The translations under genes were made by a program, and so were the position numbers. The notes under the pieces were generated by a model. The model saw only the letters and a list, made by a program, of their open reading frames with translations. It searched no databases and had not been told where the DNA came from. This document shows, piece by piece, positions 9,628 to 22,789 of a DNA stretch of 64,000 nt (position 1 is its first letter; every line of letters starts with the position of its first letter). This DNA comes from Saussurea involucrata (Eukaryota; Streptophyta; Magnoliopsida; Asterales; Asteraceae): the NCBI GenBank assembly GCA_033807775.1, contig JAWVWS010001075.1, forward strand, positions 124,001-188,000, given 5' to 3'.

Positions 9628-12600
9628 AAGGATCCGGGTTGCATCAAAGGAGCTTACGTTGGGAGAAATTCTAGATTTAGCTTAAATCTAGCGAGGTGAG
9701 TTCAAGGTGATTTGTGAAAACTTTGTGCATGCCAAAAAAGTTATTTTCCAAATATTTGTGTGTTTTACTTGAAAATATCAATGGTTGAGTTAATGGAATA
9801 GTTTAACTCTTTTGAAATGGTTATCTTCATAAATGTTGTAAAACAACCATATTTGGGGCTTTTGGATATTTTGATGTATATAAATCATAATATGTCATTA
9901 AAGGATTAATTGCTCAAAATCATATTTTGTTCACTTTCTTTCTCGTTTGGAGTATTGTGGACGATTTTGGTTATGTTTAGTGGAAGTGTTCTTCTCCTTC
10001 TTCATTTATGAAGATTAGGGCTTGATGTATTTGAGATTTTAGGTTCTAAATGTTTGGGGAATGATTCTAAGTATCTGAGGATAAATACTTATGGTTGGAA
10101 ACTTGTGGATCTAGGTTTTGGAAGATTTGGCCTAAAGGATCCGGGTTGCATCAAAGGAGCTTACGTTGGGAGAAATTCTAGATTTAGCTTAAATCTAGCG
10201 AGGTGAGTTCAAGGTGATTTGTGAAAACTTTGTGCATGCCAAAAATGTTATTTTCCAAATATTTGTGTGTTTTACTTGAAAATATCAATGGTTGAGTTAA
10301 TGGAATAGTTTAACTCTTTTGAAATGGTTATCTTCATAAATGTTGTAAAACAACCATATTTGTGGCTTTTGGATATTTTGATGTGTAGAAATCATAATAT
10401 GTCATTAAAGGATTAATTGCTCAAAATTATATTTTGTTCACTTTCTTTCTCGTTTGGAGTATTGTGGAAATTTTGGTTATGTTTAGTAGAAGTGTTCTTC
10501 TCCTTCTTCATTTATGAAGATTAGGGCTTGATGTATTTGAGATTTTGGGTTCTAAATGTTTGGGAAATGATTCTAAGTATTTGAGGATAAATACTTATGG
10601 TTGGAAACTTGTGGATCTACGTTTTGGAAGATTTGGCCTAAAGGATCCGGGTTGCATCAAAGAAGCTTACGTTGGGAGAAATTCTAGATTTAGCTTAAAT
10701 CTAGCGACGTAAGTTCAAGTTGATTTGTGAAAACTTTGTGCATGCCAAAAATGTTATTTTCCAAATATTTGGGTGTTTTACTTGAAAATATCAATGGTTG
10801 AGTTAATGGAATAGTTTAACTCTTTTGAAATGGTTATCTTCATAATGTTGTAAAACAACCATATTTGGGGCTTTTGGATATTTTGATGTGTAGAAATCAT
10901 AATATGTCATTAAAGGATTAATTACTCAAAATCATTTTTTGTTCACTTTCTTTCTCGTTTGGAGTATTGTGGACGATTTTGGTTATGTTTAGTTGAAGTG
11001 TTCTTCTCCTTCTTCATTTATGAAGATTAGGGCTTGATGTATTTGAGATTTTGGGTTCTAAATGTTTGGGGAATGATTCTAAGTATCTGAGGATAAATAC
11101 TTATGGTTGGAAACTTGTGGATCTAGGTTTTGGAAGATTTGGCCTAAAGGATCCGGGTTGCATCAAAGGAGCTTACGTTGGGAGAAATTCTAGATTTAGC
11201 TTAAATCTAGCGAGGTGAGTTCAAGGTGATTTGTGAAAACTTTGTGCATGCCAAAAATGTTATTTTCCAAATATTTGTGTGTTTTACTTGAAAATAGCAA
11301 TGGTTGAGTTAATGGAATAGTTTAACTCTTTTGAAATGGTTATTTTCATAAATGTTGTAAAACAACCATATTTGGGGCTTTTGGATATTTTGATGTATAG
11401 AAATCATAATATGTCATTAAAGGATTAATTGCTCAAAATCATATTTTGTTCACTTTCTTTCTCGTTTGGAGTATTGTGGACGATTTTGGTTATGTTTAGT
11501 GGAAGTGTTCTTCTCCTTCTTCATTTATGAAGATTAGGGCTTGATGTATTTGAGATTTTGGGTTCTAAATGTTTGGGGAATGATTCTAAGTATTTGAGGA
11601 TAAATACTTATGGTTGGAAACTTGTGGATCTAGGTTTTGGAAGATTTGGCCTAAAGGATCCGGGTTGCATCAAAGGAGCTTACGTTGGGAGAAATTCTAG
11701 ATTTAGCTTAAATCTAGCGAGGTGAGTTCAAGGTGATTTGTGAAAACTTTGTGCATGCCAAAAATGTTATTTTCCAAATATTTGTGTGTTTTACTTGAAA
11801 ATATCAATGGTTGAGTTAATGGAATAGTTTAACTCTTTTGAAATGGTTATCTTCATAAATGTTGTAAAACAACCATATTTGTGGCTTTTGGATATTTTGA
11901 TGTGTAGAAATCATAATATGTCATTAAAGGATTAATTGCTCAAAATCATATTTTGTTCACTTTCTTTCTCGTTTGGAGTATTGTGGAAATTTTGGTTATG
12001 TTTAGTAGAAGTGTTCTTCTCCTTCTTCATTTATGAAGATTAGGGCTTGATGTATTTGAGATTTTGGGTTCTAAATGTTTGGGAAATGATTCTAAGTATT
12101 TGAGGATAAATACTTATGGTTGGAAACTTGTGGATCTAGGTTTTGGAAGATTTGGCCTAAAGGATCCGGGTTGCATCAAAGAAGCTTACGTTGGGAGAAA
12201 TTCTAGATTTAGCTTAAATCTAGCGACGTAAGTTCAAGTTGATTTGTGAAAACTTTGTGCATGCCAAAAATGTTATTTTCCAAATATTTGGGTGTTTTAC
12301 TTGAAAATATCAATGGTTGAGTTAATGGAATAGTTTAACTCTTTTGAAATGGTTATCTTCATAATGTTGTAAAACAACCATATTTGGGGCTTTTGGATAT
12401 TTTGATGTGTAGAAATCATAATATGTCATTAAAGGATTAATTACTCAAAATCATTTTTTGTTCACTTTCTTTCTCGTTTGGAGTATTGTGGACGATTTTG
12501 GTTATGTTTAGTTGAAGTGTTCTTCTCCTTCTTCATTTATGAAGATTAGGGCTTGATGTATTTGAGATTTTGGGTTCTAAATGTTTGGGGAATGATTCTA

Positions 12601-13171
12601 AGTATCTGAGGATAAATACTTATGGTTGGAAACTTGTGGATCTAGGTTTTGGAAGATTTGGCCTAAAGGATCCGGGTTGCATCAAAGAAGCTTACGTTGG
12701 GAGAAATTCTAGATTTAGCTTAAATCTAGCGACGTAAGTTCAAGTTGATTTGTGAAAACTTTGTGCATGCCAAAAATGTTATTTTCCAAATATTTGGGTG
12801 TTTTACTTGAAAATATCAATGGTTGAGTTAATGGAATAGTTTAACTCTTTTGAAATGGTTATCTTCATAATGTTGTAAAACAACCATATTTGGGGCTTTT
12901 GGATATTTTGATGTGTAGAAATCATAATATGTCATTAAAGGATTAATTACTCAAAATCATTTTTTGTTCACTTTCTTTCTCGTTTGGAGTATTGTGGACG
13001 ATTTTGGTTATGTTTAGTTGAAGTGTTCTTCTCCTTCTTCATTTATGAAGATTAGGGCTTGATGTATTTGAGATTTTGGGTTCTAAATGTTTGGGGAATG
13101 ATTCTAAGTATCTGAGGATAAATACTTATGGTTGGAAACTTGTGGATCTAGGTTTTGGAAGATTTGGCCTA
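9628..13171 (+). repeat. HOR II copy 1: seven monomers F-G-C-D'-G-C-C
   Basis: Monomers start at 9628, 10135, 10641, 11147, 11654, 12160 and 12666; 3,544 bp. F combines a GGAGC front, B-like GTATATAAA and TAGTGGAAG, and a D/E-like GATTTTAGG and ATCTGAGG end, so F looks like a recombinant. G has TTTGTGGCT, GTGGAAATTT, TAGTAGAAG and GGGAAATG. D' keeps AATAGCAATGG but has TAGTGGAAG and ATTTGAGG. Private changes include AAAAAAGTT in F and GATCTACG in the first G. Confidence 0.88.
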
Positions 13172-16100
13172 AAGGATCCGGGTTGCATCAAAGGAGCTTA
13201 CGTTGGGAGAAATTCTAGATTTAGCTTAAATCTAGCGAGGTGAGTTCAAGGTGATTTGTGAAAACTTTGTGCATGCCAAAAATGTTATTTTCCAAATATT
13301 TGTGTGTTTTACTTGAAAATATCAATGGTTGAGTTAATGGAATAGTTTAACTCTTTTGAAATGGTTATCTTCATAAATGTTGTAAAACAACCATATTTGG
13401 GGCTTTTGGATATTTTGATGTATATAAATCATAATATGTCATTAAAGGATTAATTGCTCAAAATCATATTTTGTTCACTTTCTTTCTCGTTTGGAGTATT
13501 GTGGACGATTTTGGTTATGTTTAGTGGAAGTGTTCTTCTCCTTCTTCATTTATGAAGATTAGGGCTTGATGTATTTGAGATTTTAGGTTCTAAATGTTTG
13601 GGGAATGATTCTAAGTATCTGAGGATAAATACTTATGGTTGGAAACTTGTGGATCTAGGTTTTGGAAGATTTGGTCTAAAGGATCCGGGTTGCATCAAAG
13701 GAGCTTACGTTGGGAGAAATTCTAGATTTAGCTTAAATCTAGCGAGGTGAGTTCAAGGTGATTTGTGAAAACTTTGTGCATGCCAAAAATGTTATTTTCC
13801 AAATATTTGTGTGTTTTACTTGAAAATATCAATGGTTGAGTTAATGGAATAGTTTAACTCTTTTGAAATGGTTATCTTCATAAATGTTGTAAAACAACCA
13901 TATTTGTGGCTTTTGGATATTTTGATGTGTAGAAATCATAATATGTCATTAAAGGATTAATTGCTCAAAATCATATTTTGTTCACTTTCTTTCTCGTTTG
14001 TAGTATTGTGGAAATTTTGGTTATGTTTAGTAGAAGTGTTCTTCTCCTTCTTCATTTATGTAGATTAGGGCTTTATGTATTTGAGATTTTGGGTTCTAAA
14101 TGTTTGGGAAATGATTCTAAGTATTTGAGGATAAATACTTATGGTTGGAAACTTGTGGATCTAGGTTTTGGAAGATTTGGCCTAAAGGATCCGGGTTGCA
14201 TCAAAGAAGCTTACGTTGGGAGAAATTCTAGATTTAGCTTAAATCTAGTGACGTAAGTTCAAGTTGATTTGTGAAAACTTTGTGCATGCCAAAAATGTTA
14301 TTTTCCAAATATTTGGGTGTTTTACTTGAAAATATCAATGGTTGAGTTAATGGAATAGTTTAACTCTTTTGAAATGGTTATCTTCATAATGTTGTAAAAC
14401 AACCATATTTGGGGCTTTTGGATATTTTGATGTGTAGAAATCATAATATGTCATTAAAGGATTAATTACTCAAAATCATTTTTTGTTCACTTTCTTTCTC
14501 GTTTGGAGTATTGTGGACGATTTTGGTTATGTTTAGTTGAAGTGTTCTTCTCCTTCTTCATTTATGAAGATTAGGGCTTGATGTATTTGAGATTTTGGGT
14601 TCTAAATGTTTGGGGAATGATTCTAAGTATCTGAGGATAAATACTTATGGTTGGAAACTTGTGGATCTAGGTTTTGGAAGATTTGGCCTAAAGGATCCGG
14701 GTTGCATCAAAGGAGCTTACGTTGGGAGAAATTCTAGATTTAGCTTAAATCTAGCGAGGTGAGTTCAAGGTGATTTGTGAAAACTTTGTGCATGCCAAAA
14801 ATGTTATTTTCCAAATATTTGTGTGTTTTACTTGAAAATAGCAATGATTGAGTTAATGGAATAGTTTAACTCTTTTGAAATGGTTATTTTCATAAATGTT
14901 GTAAAACAACCATATTTGGGGCTTTTGGATATTTTGATGTATAGAAATCATAATATGTCATTAAAGGATTAATTGCTCAAAATCATATTTTGTTCACTTT
15001 CTTTCTCGTTTGGAGTATTGTGGACGATTTTGGTTATGTTTAGTGGAAGTGTTCTTCTCCTTCTTCATTTATGAAGATTAGGGCTTGATGTATTTGAGAT
15101 TTTGGGTTCTAAATGTTTGGGGAATGATTCTAAGTATTTGAGGATAAATACTTATGGTTGGAAACTTGTGGATCTAGGTTTTGGAAGATTTGGCCTAAAG
15201 GATCCGGGTTGCATCAAAGGAGCTTACGTTGGGAGAAATTCTAGATTTAGCTTAAATCTAGCGAGGTGAGTTCAAGGTGATTTGTGAAAACTTTGTGCAT
15301 GCCAAAAATGTTATTTTCCAAATATTTGTGTGTTTTACTTGAAAATATCAATGGTTGAGTTAATGGAATAGTTTAACTCTTTTGAAATGGTTATCTTCAT
15401 AAATGTTGTAAAACAACCATATTTGTGGCTTTTGGATATTTTGATGTGTAGAAATCATAATATGTCATTAAAGGATTAATTGCTCAAAATCATATTTTGT
15501 TCACTTTCTTTCTCGTTTGGAGTATTGTGGAAATTTTGGTTATGTTTAGTAGAAGTGTTCTTCTCCTTCTTCATTTATGAAGATTAGGGCTTGATGTATT
15601 TGAGATTTTGGGTTCTAAATGTTTGGGAAATGATTCTAAGTATTTGAGGATAAATACTTATGGTTGGAAACTTGTGGATCTAGGTTTTGGAAGATTTGGC
15701 CTAAAGGATCCGGGTTGCATCAAAGAAGCTTACGTTGGGAGAAATTCTAGATTTAGCTTAAATCTAGCGACGTAAGTTCAAGTTGATTTGTGAAAACTTT
15801 GTGCATGCCAAAAATGTTATTTTCCAAATATTTGGGTGTTTTACTTGAAAATATCAATGGTTGAGTTAATGGAATAGTTTAACTCTTTTGAAATGGTTAT
15901 CTTCATAATGTTGTAAAACAACCATATTTGGGGCTTTTGGATATTTTGATGTGTAGAAATCATAATATGTCATTAAAGGATTAATTACTCAAAATCATTT
16001 TTTGTTCACTTTCTTTCTCGTTTGGAGTATTGTGGACGATTTTGGTTATGTTTAGTTGAAGTGTTCTTCTCCTTCTTCATTTATGAAGATTAGGGCTTGA

Positions 16101-16714
16101 TGTATTTGAGATTTTGGGTTCTAAATGTTTGGGGAATGATTCTAAGTATCTGAGGATAAATACTTATGGTTGGAAAATTGTGGATCTAGGTTTTGGAAGA
16201 TTTGGCCTAAAGGATCCGGGTTGCATCAAAGAAGCTTACGTTGGGAGAAATTCTAGATTTAGCTTAAATCTAGCGACGTAAGTTCAAGTTGATTTGTGAA
16301 AACTTTGTGCATGCCAAAAATGTTATTTTCAAATATTTGGGTGTTTTACTTGAAAATATCAATGGTTGAGTTAATGGAATAGTTCAACTCTTTTGAAATG
16401 GTTATCTTCATAATGTTGTAAAACAACCATATTTGGGGCTTTTGGATATTTTGATGTGTAGAAATCATAATATGTCATTAAAGGATTAATTACTCAAAAT
16501 CATTTTTTGTTCACTTTCTTTCTCGTTTGGAGTATTGTGGACGATTTTGGTTATGTTTAGTTGAAGTGTTCTTCTCCTTCTTCATTTATGAAGATTAGGG
16601 CTTGATGTATTTGAGATTTTGGGTTCTAAATGTTTGGGGAATGATTCTAAGTATCTGAGGATAAATACTTATGGTTGGAAACTTGTGGATCTAGGTTTTG
16701 GAAGATTTGGCCTA
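13172..16714 (+). repeat. HOR II copy 2: F-G-C-D'-G-C-C
   Basis: Monomers start at 13172, 13679, 14185, 14691, 15198, 15704 and 16210; 3,543 bp, same order as copy 1. Private changes: GGTCTAAAG at the end of F; GTTTGTAGT, ATGTAGATT and CTTTATG in the first G; GAAAATTG in the first of the two final C monomers; a one-base loss (TTTTCAAAT) and TTCAACTC in the last. Confidence 0.88.
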
Positions 16715-18740
16715 AAGGATCCGGGTTGCATCAAAGGAGCTTACGTTGGGAGAAATTCTAGATTTAGCTTAAATCTAGCGAGGTGAGTTCAAGGTGATTT
16801 GTGAAAACTTTGTGCATGCCAAAAATGTTATTTTCCAAATATTTGTGTGTTTTACTTGAAAATATCAATGGTTGAGTTAATGGAATAGTTTAACTCTTTT
16901 GAAATGGTTATCTTCATAAATGTTGTAAAACAACCATATTTGGGGCTTTTGGATATTTTGATGTATATAAATCATAATATGTCATTAAAGGATTAATTGC
17001 TCAAAATCATATTTTGTTCACTTTCTTTCTCGTTTGGAGTATTGTGGACGATTTTGGTTATGTTTAGTGGAAGTGTTCTTCTCCTTCTTCATTTATGAAG
17101 ATTAGGGCTTGATGTATTTGAGATTTTAGGTTCTAAATGTTTGGGGAATGATTCTAAGTATCTGAGGATAAATACTTATGGTTGGAAACTTGTGGATCTA
17201 GGTTTTGGAAGATTTGGCCTAAAGGATCCGGGTTGCATCAAAGGAGCTTACGTTGGGAGAAATTCTAGATTTAGCTTAAATCTAGCGAGGTGAGTTCAAG
17301 GTGATTTGTGAAAACTTTGTGCATGCCAAAAATGTTATTTTCCAAATATTTGTGTGTTTTACTTGAAAATATCAATGGTTGAGTTAATGGAATAGTTTAA
17401 CTCTTTTGAAATGGTTATCTTCATAAATGTTGTAAAACAACCATATTTGTGGCTTTTGGATATTTTGATGTGTAGAAATCATAATATGTCATTAAAGGAT
17501 TAATTGCTCAAAATCATATTTTGTTCACTTTCTTTCTCGTTTGTAGTATTGTGGAAATTTTGGTTATGTTTAGTAGAAGTGTTCTTCTCCTTCTTCATTT
17601 ATGAAGATTAGGGCTTGATGTATTTGAGATTTTGGGTTCTAAATGTTTGGGAAATGATTCTAAGTATTTGAGGATAAATACTTATGGTTGGAAACTTGTG
17701 GATCTAGGTTTTGGAAGATTTGGCCTAAAGGATCCGGGTTGCATCAAAGAAGCTTACGTTGGGAGAAATTCTAGATTTAGCTTAAATCTAGCGACGTAAG
17801 TTCAAGTTGATTTGTGAAAACTTTGTGCATGCCAAAAATGTTATTTTCCAAATATTTGGATGTTTTACTTGAAAATATCAATGGTTGAGTTAATGGAATA
17901 GTTTAACTCTTTTGAAATGGTTATCTTCATAATGTTGTAAAACAACCATATTTGGGGCTTTTGCATATTTTGATGTGTAGAAATCATAATATGTCATTAA
18001 AGGATTAATTACTCAAAATCATTTTTTGTTCACTTTCTTTCTCGTTTGGAGTATTGTGGACGATTTTGGTTATGTTTAGTTGAAGTGTTCTTCTCCTTCT
18101 TCATTTATGAAGATTAGGGCTTGATGTATTTGAGATTTTGGGTTCTAAATGTTTGGGGAATGATTCTAAGTATCTGAGGATAAATACTTATGGTTGGAAA
18201 CTTGTGGATCTAGGTTTTGGAAGATTTGGCCTAAAGGATCCGGGTTGCATCAAAGGAGCTTACGTTGGGAGAAATTCTAGATTTAGCTTAAATCTAGCGA
18301 GGTGAGTTCAAGGTGATTTGTGAAAACTTTGTGCATGCCAAAAATGTTATTTTCCAAATATTTGTGTGTTTTACTTGAAAATAGCAATGGTTGAGTTAAT
18401 GGAATAGTTTAACTCTTTTGAAATGGTTATTTTCATAAATGTTGTAAAACAACCATATTTGGGGCTTTTGGATATTTTGATGTATAGAAATCATAATATG
18501 TCATTAAAGGATTAATTGCTCAAAATCATATTTTGTTCACTTTCTTTCTCGTTTGGAGTATTGTGGACGATTTTGGTTATGTTTAGTGGAAGTGTTCTTC
18601 TCCTTCTTCATTTATGAAGATTAGGGCTTGATGTATTTGAGATTTTGGGTTCTAAATGTTTGGGGAATGATTCTAAGTATCTGAGGATAAATACTTATGG
18701 TTGGAAACTTGTGGATCTAGGTTTTGGAAGATTTGGCCTA
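16715..18740 (+). repeat. HOR II copy 3, partial: F-G-C-D'
   Basis: Monomers start at 16715, 17222, 17728 and 18234. The G monomer repeats GTTTGTAGT, a private variant of the second-position G in copy 2 (13679), supporting a seven-monomer duplication. The D' copy at 18234 has ATCTGAGG instead of ATTTGAGG and links to the following dimer repeats. Confidence 0.85.
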
Positions 18741-20259
18741 AAGGATCCGGGTTGCATCAAAGAAGCTTACGTTGGGAGAAATTCTAGATTTAGCTTAAAT
18801 CTAGCGACGTAAGTTCAAGTTGATTTGTGAAAACTTTGTGCATGCCAAAAATGTTATTTTCCAAATATTTGGGTGTTTTACTTGAAAATATCAATGGTTG
18901 AGTTAATGGAATAGTTTAACTCTTTTGAAATGGTTATCTTCATAATGTTGTAAAACAACCATATTTGGGGCTTTTGGATATTTTGATGTGCAGAAATCAT
19001 AATATGTCATTAAAGGATTAATTACTCAAAATCATTTTTTGTTCACTTTCTTTCTCGTTTGGAGTATTGTGGACGATTTTGGTTATGTTTAGTTGAAGTG
19101 TTCTTCTCCTTCTTCATTTATGAAGATTAGGGCTTGATGTATTTGAGATTTTGGGTTCTAAATGTTTGGGGAATGATTCTAAGTATCTGAGGATAAATAC
19201 TTATGGTTGGAAACTTGTGGATCTAGGTTTTGGAAGATTTGGCCTAAAGGATCCGGGTTGCATCAAAGGAGCTTACGTTGGGAGAAATTCTAGATTTAGC
19301 TTAAATCTAGCGAGGTGAGTTCAAGGTGATTTGTGAAAACTTTGTGCATGCCAAAAATGTTATTTTCCAAATATTTGTGTGTTTTACTTGAAAATAGCAA
19401 TGGTTGAGTTAATGGAATAGTTTAACTCTTTTGAAATGGTTATTTTCATAAATGTTGTAAAACAACCATATTTGGGGCTTTTGGATATTTTGATGTATAG
19501 AAATCATAATATGTCATTAAAGGATTAATTGCTCAAAATCATATTTTGTTCACTTTCTTTCTCGTTTGGAGTATTGTGGACGATTTTGGTTATGTTTAGT
19601 GGAAGTGTTCTTCTCCTTCTTCATTTATGAAGATTAGGGCTTGATGTATTTGAGATTTTGGGTTCTAAATGTTTGGGGAATGATTCTAAGTATCTGAGGA
19701 TAAATACTTATGGTTGGAAACTTGTGGATCTAGGTTTTGGAAGATTTGGCCTAAAGGATCCGGGTTGCATCAAAGAAGCTTACGTTGGGAGAAATTCTAG
19801 ATTTAGCTTAAATCTAGCGACGTAAGTTCAAGTTGATTTGTGAAAACTTTGTGCATGCCAAAAATGTTATTTTCCAAATATTTGGGTGTTTTACTTGAAA
19901 ATATCAATGGTTGAGTTAATGGAATAGTTTAACTCTTTTGAAATGGTTATCTTCATAATGTTGTAAAACAACCATATTTGGGGCTTTTGGATATTTTGAT
20001 GTGCAGAAATCATAATATGTCATTAAAGGATTAATTACTCAAAATCATTTTTTGTTCACTTTCTTTCTCGTTTGGAGTATTGGGGACGATTTTGGTTATG
20101 TTTAGTTGAAGTGTTCTTCTCCTTCTTCATTTATGAAGATTAGGGCTTGATGTATTTGAGATTTTGGGTTCTAAATGTTTGGGGAATGATTCTAAGTATC
20201 TGAGGATAAATACTTATGGTTGGAAACTTGTGGATCTAGGTTTTGGAAGATTTGGCCTA
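18234..20259 (+). repeat. Duplicated dimer D'-Cc (two 1,013-bp copies)
   Basis: Monomers start at 18234, 18741, 19247 and 19754. Both D' copies have TAGTGGAAG with ATCTGAGG, and both Cc copies have GTGCAGAAA, the first appearance of the C at position 252. The second Cc adds TATTGGGGAC. This overlaps the end of the seven-monomer region and starts the disordered zone. Confidence 0.85.
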
Positions 20260-20765
20260 AAGGATCCGGGTTGCATCAAAGAAGCTTACGTTGGGAGAAA
20301 TTCTAGATTTAGCTTAAATCTAGCGACGTAAGTTCAAGTTGATTTGTGAAAACTTTGTGCATGCCAAAAATGTTATTTTCCAAATATTTGGGTGTTTTAC
20401 TTGAAAATATCAATGGTTGAGTTAATGGAATAGTTTAACTCTTTTGAAATGGTTATCTTCATAATGTTGTAAAACAACCATATTTGGGGCTTTTGGATAT
20501 TTTGATGTGCAGAAATCATAATATGTCATTAAAGGATTAAGTACTCAAAATCATTTTTTGTTCACTTTCTTTCTCGTTTGGAGTATTGTGGACGATTTTG
20601 GTTATGTTTAGTTGAAGTGTTCTTCTCCTTCTTCATTTATGAAGATTAGGGCTTGATGTATTTGAGATTTTGGGTTCTAAATGTTTGGGAAATGATTCTA
20701 AGTATTTGAGGATAAATACTTATGGTTGGAAACTTGTGGATCTTGGTTTTGGAAGATTTGGCCTA
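19247..20765 (+). repeat. Trimer D'-Cc-H, copy 1
   Basis: Monomers start at 19247, 19754 and 20260. Cc has the private TATTGGGGAC. H has GTGCAG, ScaI AAGTACTC, GGGAAATG, ATTTGAGG and GATCTTGG. The same trimer with TATTGGGGAC recurs at 22790-24308, 3,543 bp away (seven monomers). Confidence 0.85.
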
Positions 20766-21271
20766 AAGGATCCGGGTTGCATCAAAGAAGCTTACGTTGG
20801 GAGAAATTCTAGATTTAGCTTAAATCTAGCGACGTAAGTTCAAGTTGATTTGTGAAAACTTTGTGCATGCCAAAAATGTTATTTTCCAAATATTTGGTGT
20901 TTTACTTGAAAATATCAATGGTTGAGTTAATGGAATAGTTTAACTCTTTTGAAATGGTTATCTTCATAAATGTTGTAAAACAACCATATTTGGGGCTTTT
21001 GGATATTTTGATGTATATAAATCATAATATGTCATTAAAGGATTAATTGCTCAAAATCATATTTTGTTCACTTTCTTTCTCGTTTGGAGTATTGTGGACG
21101 ATTTTGGTTATGTTTAGTGGAAGTGTTCTTCTCCTTCTTCATTTATGAAGATTAGGGTTTGATGTATTTGAGATTTTAGGTTCTAAATGTTTGGGGAATG
21201 ATTCTAAGTATCTGAGGATAAATACTTATGGTTGGAAACTTGTGGATCTAGGTTTTGGAAGATTTGGCCTA
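20766..21271 (+). repeat. Hybrid monomer: C front, F back
   Basis: The front is C-like (GAAGC, GACGTAAG), with a private one-base deletion giving ATTTGGTG. From CATAAATG onward it is F-like: GTATATAAA, GCTC, TAGTGGAAG, GATTTTAGG. The switch lies between monomer positions ~132 and ~205. It also has GGTTTGATG. Consistent with unequal crossover inside a monomer. Confidence 0.85.
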
Positions 21272-22282
21272 AAGGATCCGGGTTGCATCAAAGGAGCTTA
21301 CGTTGGGAGAAATTCTAGATTTAGCTTAAATCTAGCGAGGTGAGTTCAAGGTGATTTGTGAAAACTTTGTGCATGCCAAAAATGTTATTTTCCAAATATT
21401 TGTGTGTTTTACTTGAAAATATCAATGGTTGAGTTAATGGAATAGTTTAACTCTTTTGAAATGGTTATCTTCATAATGTTGTAAAACAACCATATTTGGG
21501 GCTTTTGGATATTTTGATGTGCAGAAATCATAATATGTCATTAAAGGATTAATTACTCAAAATCATTTTTTGTTCACTTTCTTTCTCGTTTGGAGTATTG
21601 TGGACGATTTTGGTTATGTTTAGTTGAAGTGTTCTTCTCCTTCTTCATTTATGAAGATTAGGGCTTGATGTATTTGAGATTTTGGGTTCTAAATGTTTGG
21701 GGAATGATTCTAAGTATCTGAGGATAAATACTTATGGTTGGAAACTTGTGGATCTAGGTTTTGGAAGATTTGGCCTAAAGGATCCGGGTTGCATCAAAGG
21801 AGCTTACGTTGGGAGAAATTCTAGATTTAGCTTAAATCTAGCGAGGTGAGTTCAAGGTGATTTGTGAAAACTTTGTGCATGCCAAAAATGTTATTTTCCA
21901 AATATTGGGTGTTTTACTTGAAAATATCAATGGTTGAGTTAATGGAATAGTTTAACTCTTTTGAAATGGTTATCTTCATAATGTTGTAAAACAACCATAT
22001 TTGGGGCTTTTGGATATTTTGATGTGTAGAAATCATAATATGTCATTAAAGGATTAATTACTCAAAATCATTTTTTGTTCACTTTCTTTCTCGTTTGGAG
22101 TATTGTGGACGATTTTGGTTATGTTTAGTTGAAGTGTTCTTCTCCTTCTTCATTTATGAAGATTAGGGCTTGATGTATTTGAGATTTTGGGTTCTAAATG
22201 TTTGGGGAATGATTCTAAGTATCTGAGGATAAATACTTATGGTTGGAAACTTGTGGATCTAGGTTTTGGAAGATTTGGCCTA
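21272..22282 (+). repeat. Two hybrid monomers: GGAGC/GAGG front, C-like back
   Basis: The monomer at 21272 has GGAGC, GAGGTGAG and GTGTG, then CATAATG, GTGCAG and ATTACTC. The one at 21778 has the same front but AATATTGGGTG (one base shorter), CATAATG, GTGTAG and ATTACTC. The switch lies at ~135-205 in the first and ~80-130 in the second, so they are separate events or one event followed by change. Confidence 0.82.
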
Positions 22283-22789
22283 AAGGATCCGGGTTGCATC
22301 AAAGGAGCTTACGTTGGGAGAAATTCTAGATTTAGCTTAAATCTAGCGAGGTGAGTTCAAGGTGATTTGTGAAAACTTTGTGCATGCCAAAAATGTTATT
22401 TTCCAAATATTTGTGTGTTTTACTTGAAAATAGCAATGGTTGAGTTAATGGAATAGTTTAACTCTTTTGAAATGGTTATTTTCATAAATGTTGTAAAACA
22501 ACCATATTTGGGGCTTTTGGATATTTTGATGTATAGAAATCATAATATGTCATTAAAGGATTAATTACTCAAAATCATTTTTTGTTCACTTTCTTTCTCG
22601 TTTGGAGTATTGTGGACGATTTTGGTTATGTTTAGTTGAAGTGTTCTTCTCCTTCTTCATTTATGAAGATTAGGGCTTGATGTATTTGAGATTTTGGGTT
22701 CTAAATGTTTGGGGAATGATTCTAAGTATCTGAGGATAAATACTTATGGTTGGAAACTTGTGGATCTAGGTTTTGGAAGATTTGGCCTA
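22283..22789 (+). repeat. Hybrid monomer: D front, C back
   Basis: The D markers AATAGCAATGG, TTTTCATAAATG and GTATAG run to about position 254. Then ATTACTC, ATTTTTTG, TTGAAGTG and ATCTGAGG follow as in C. The switch lies within about 30 bases, one of the best-resolved breakpoints in the window. Confidence 0.85.

Noticed and set aside
13978..14256. A 92-codon open frame on the + strand beginning at TTG
   Set aside because: It spans the junction of two satellite monomers and exists only because an A-to-T change at 14061 turned the usual TGA into TGT. Other monomers have the stop. It has no ATG at its start, and no recognisable domain or signal. I treat it as a chance frame.
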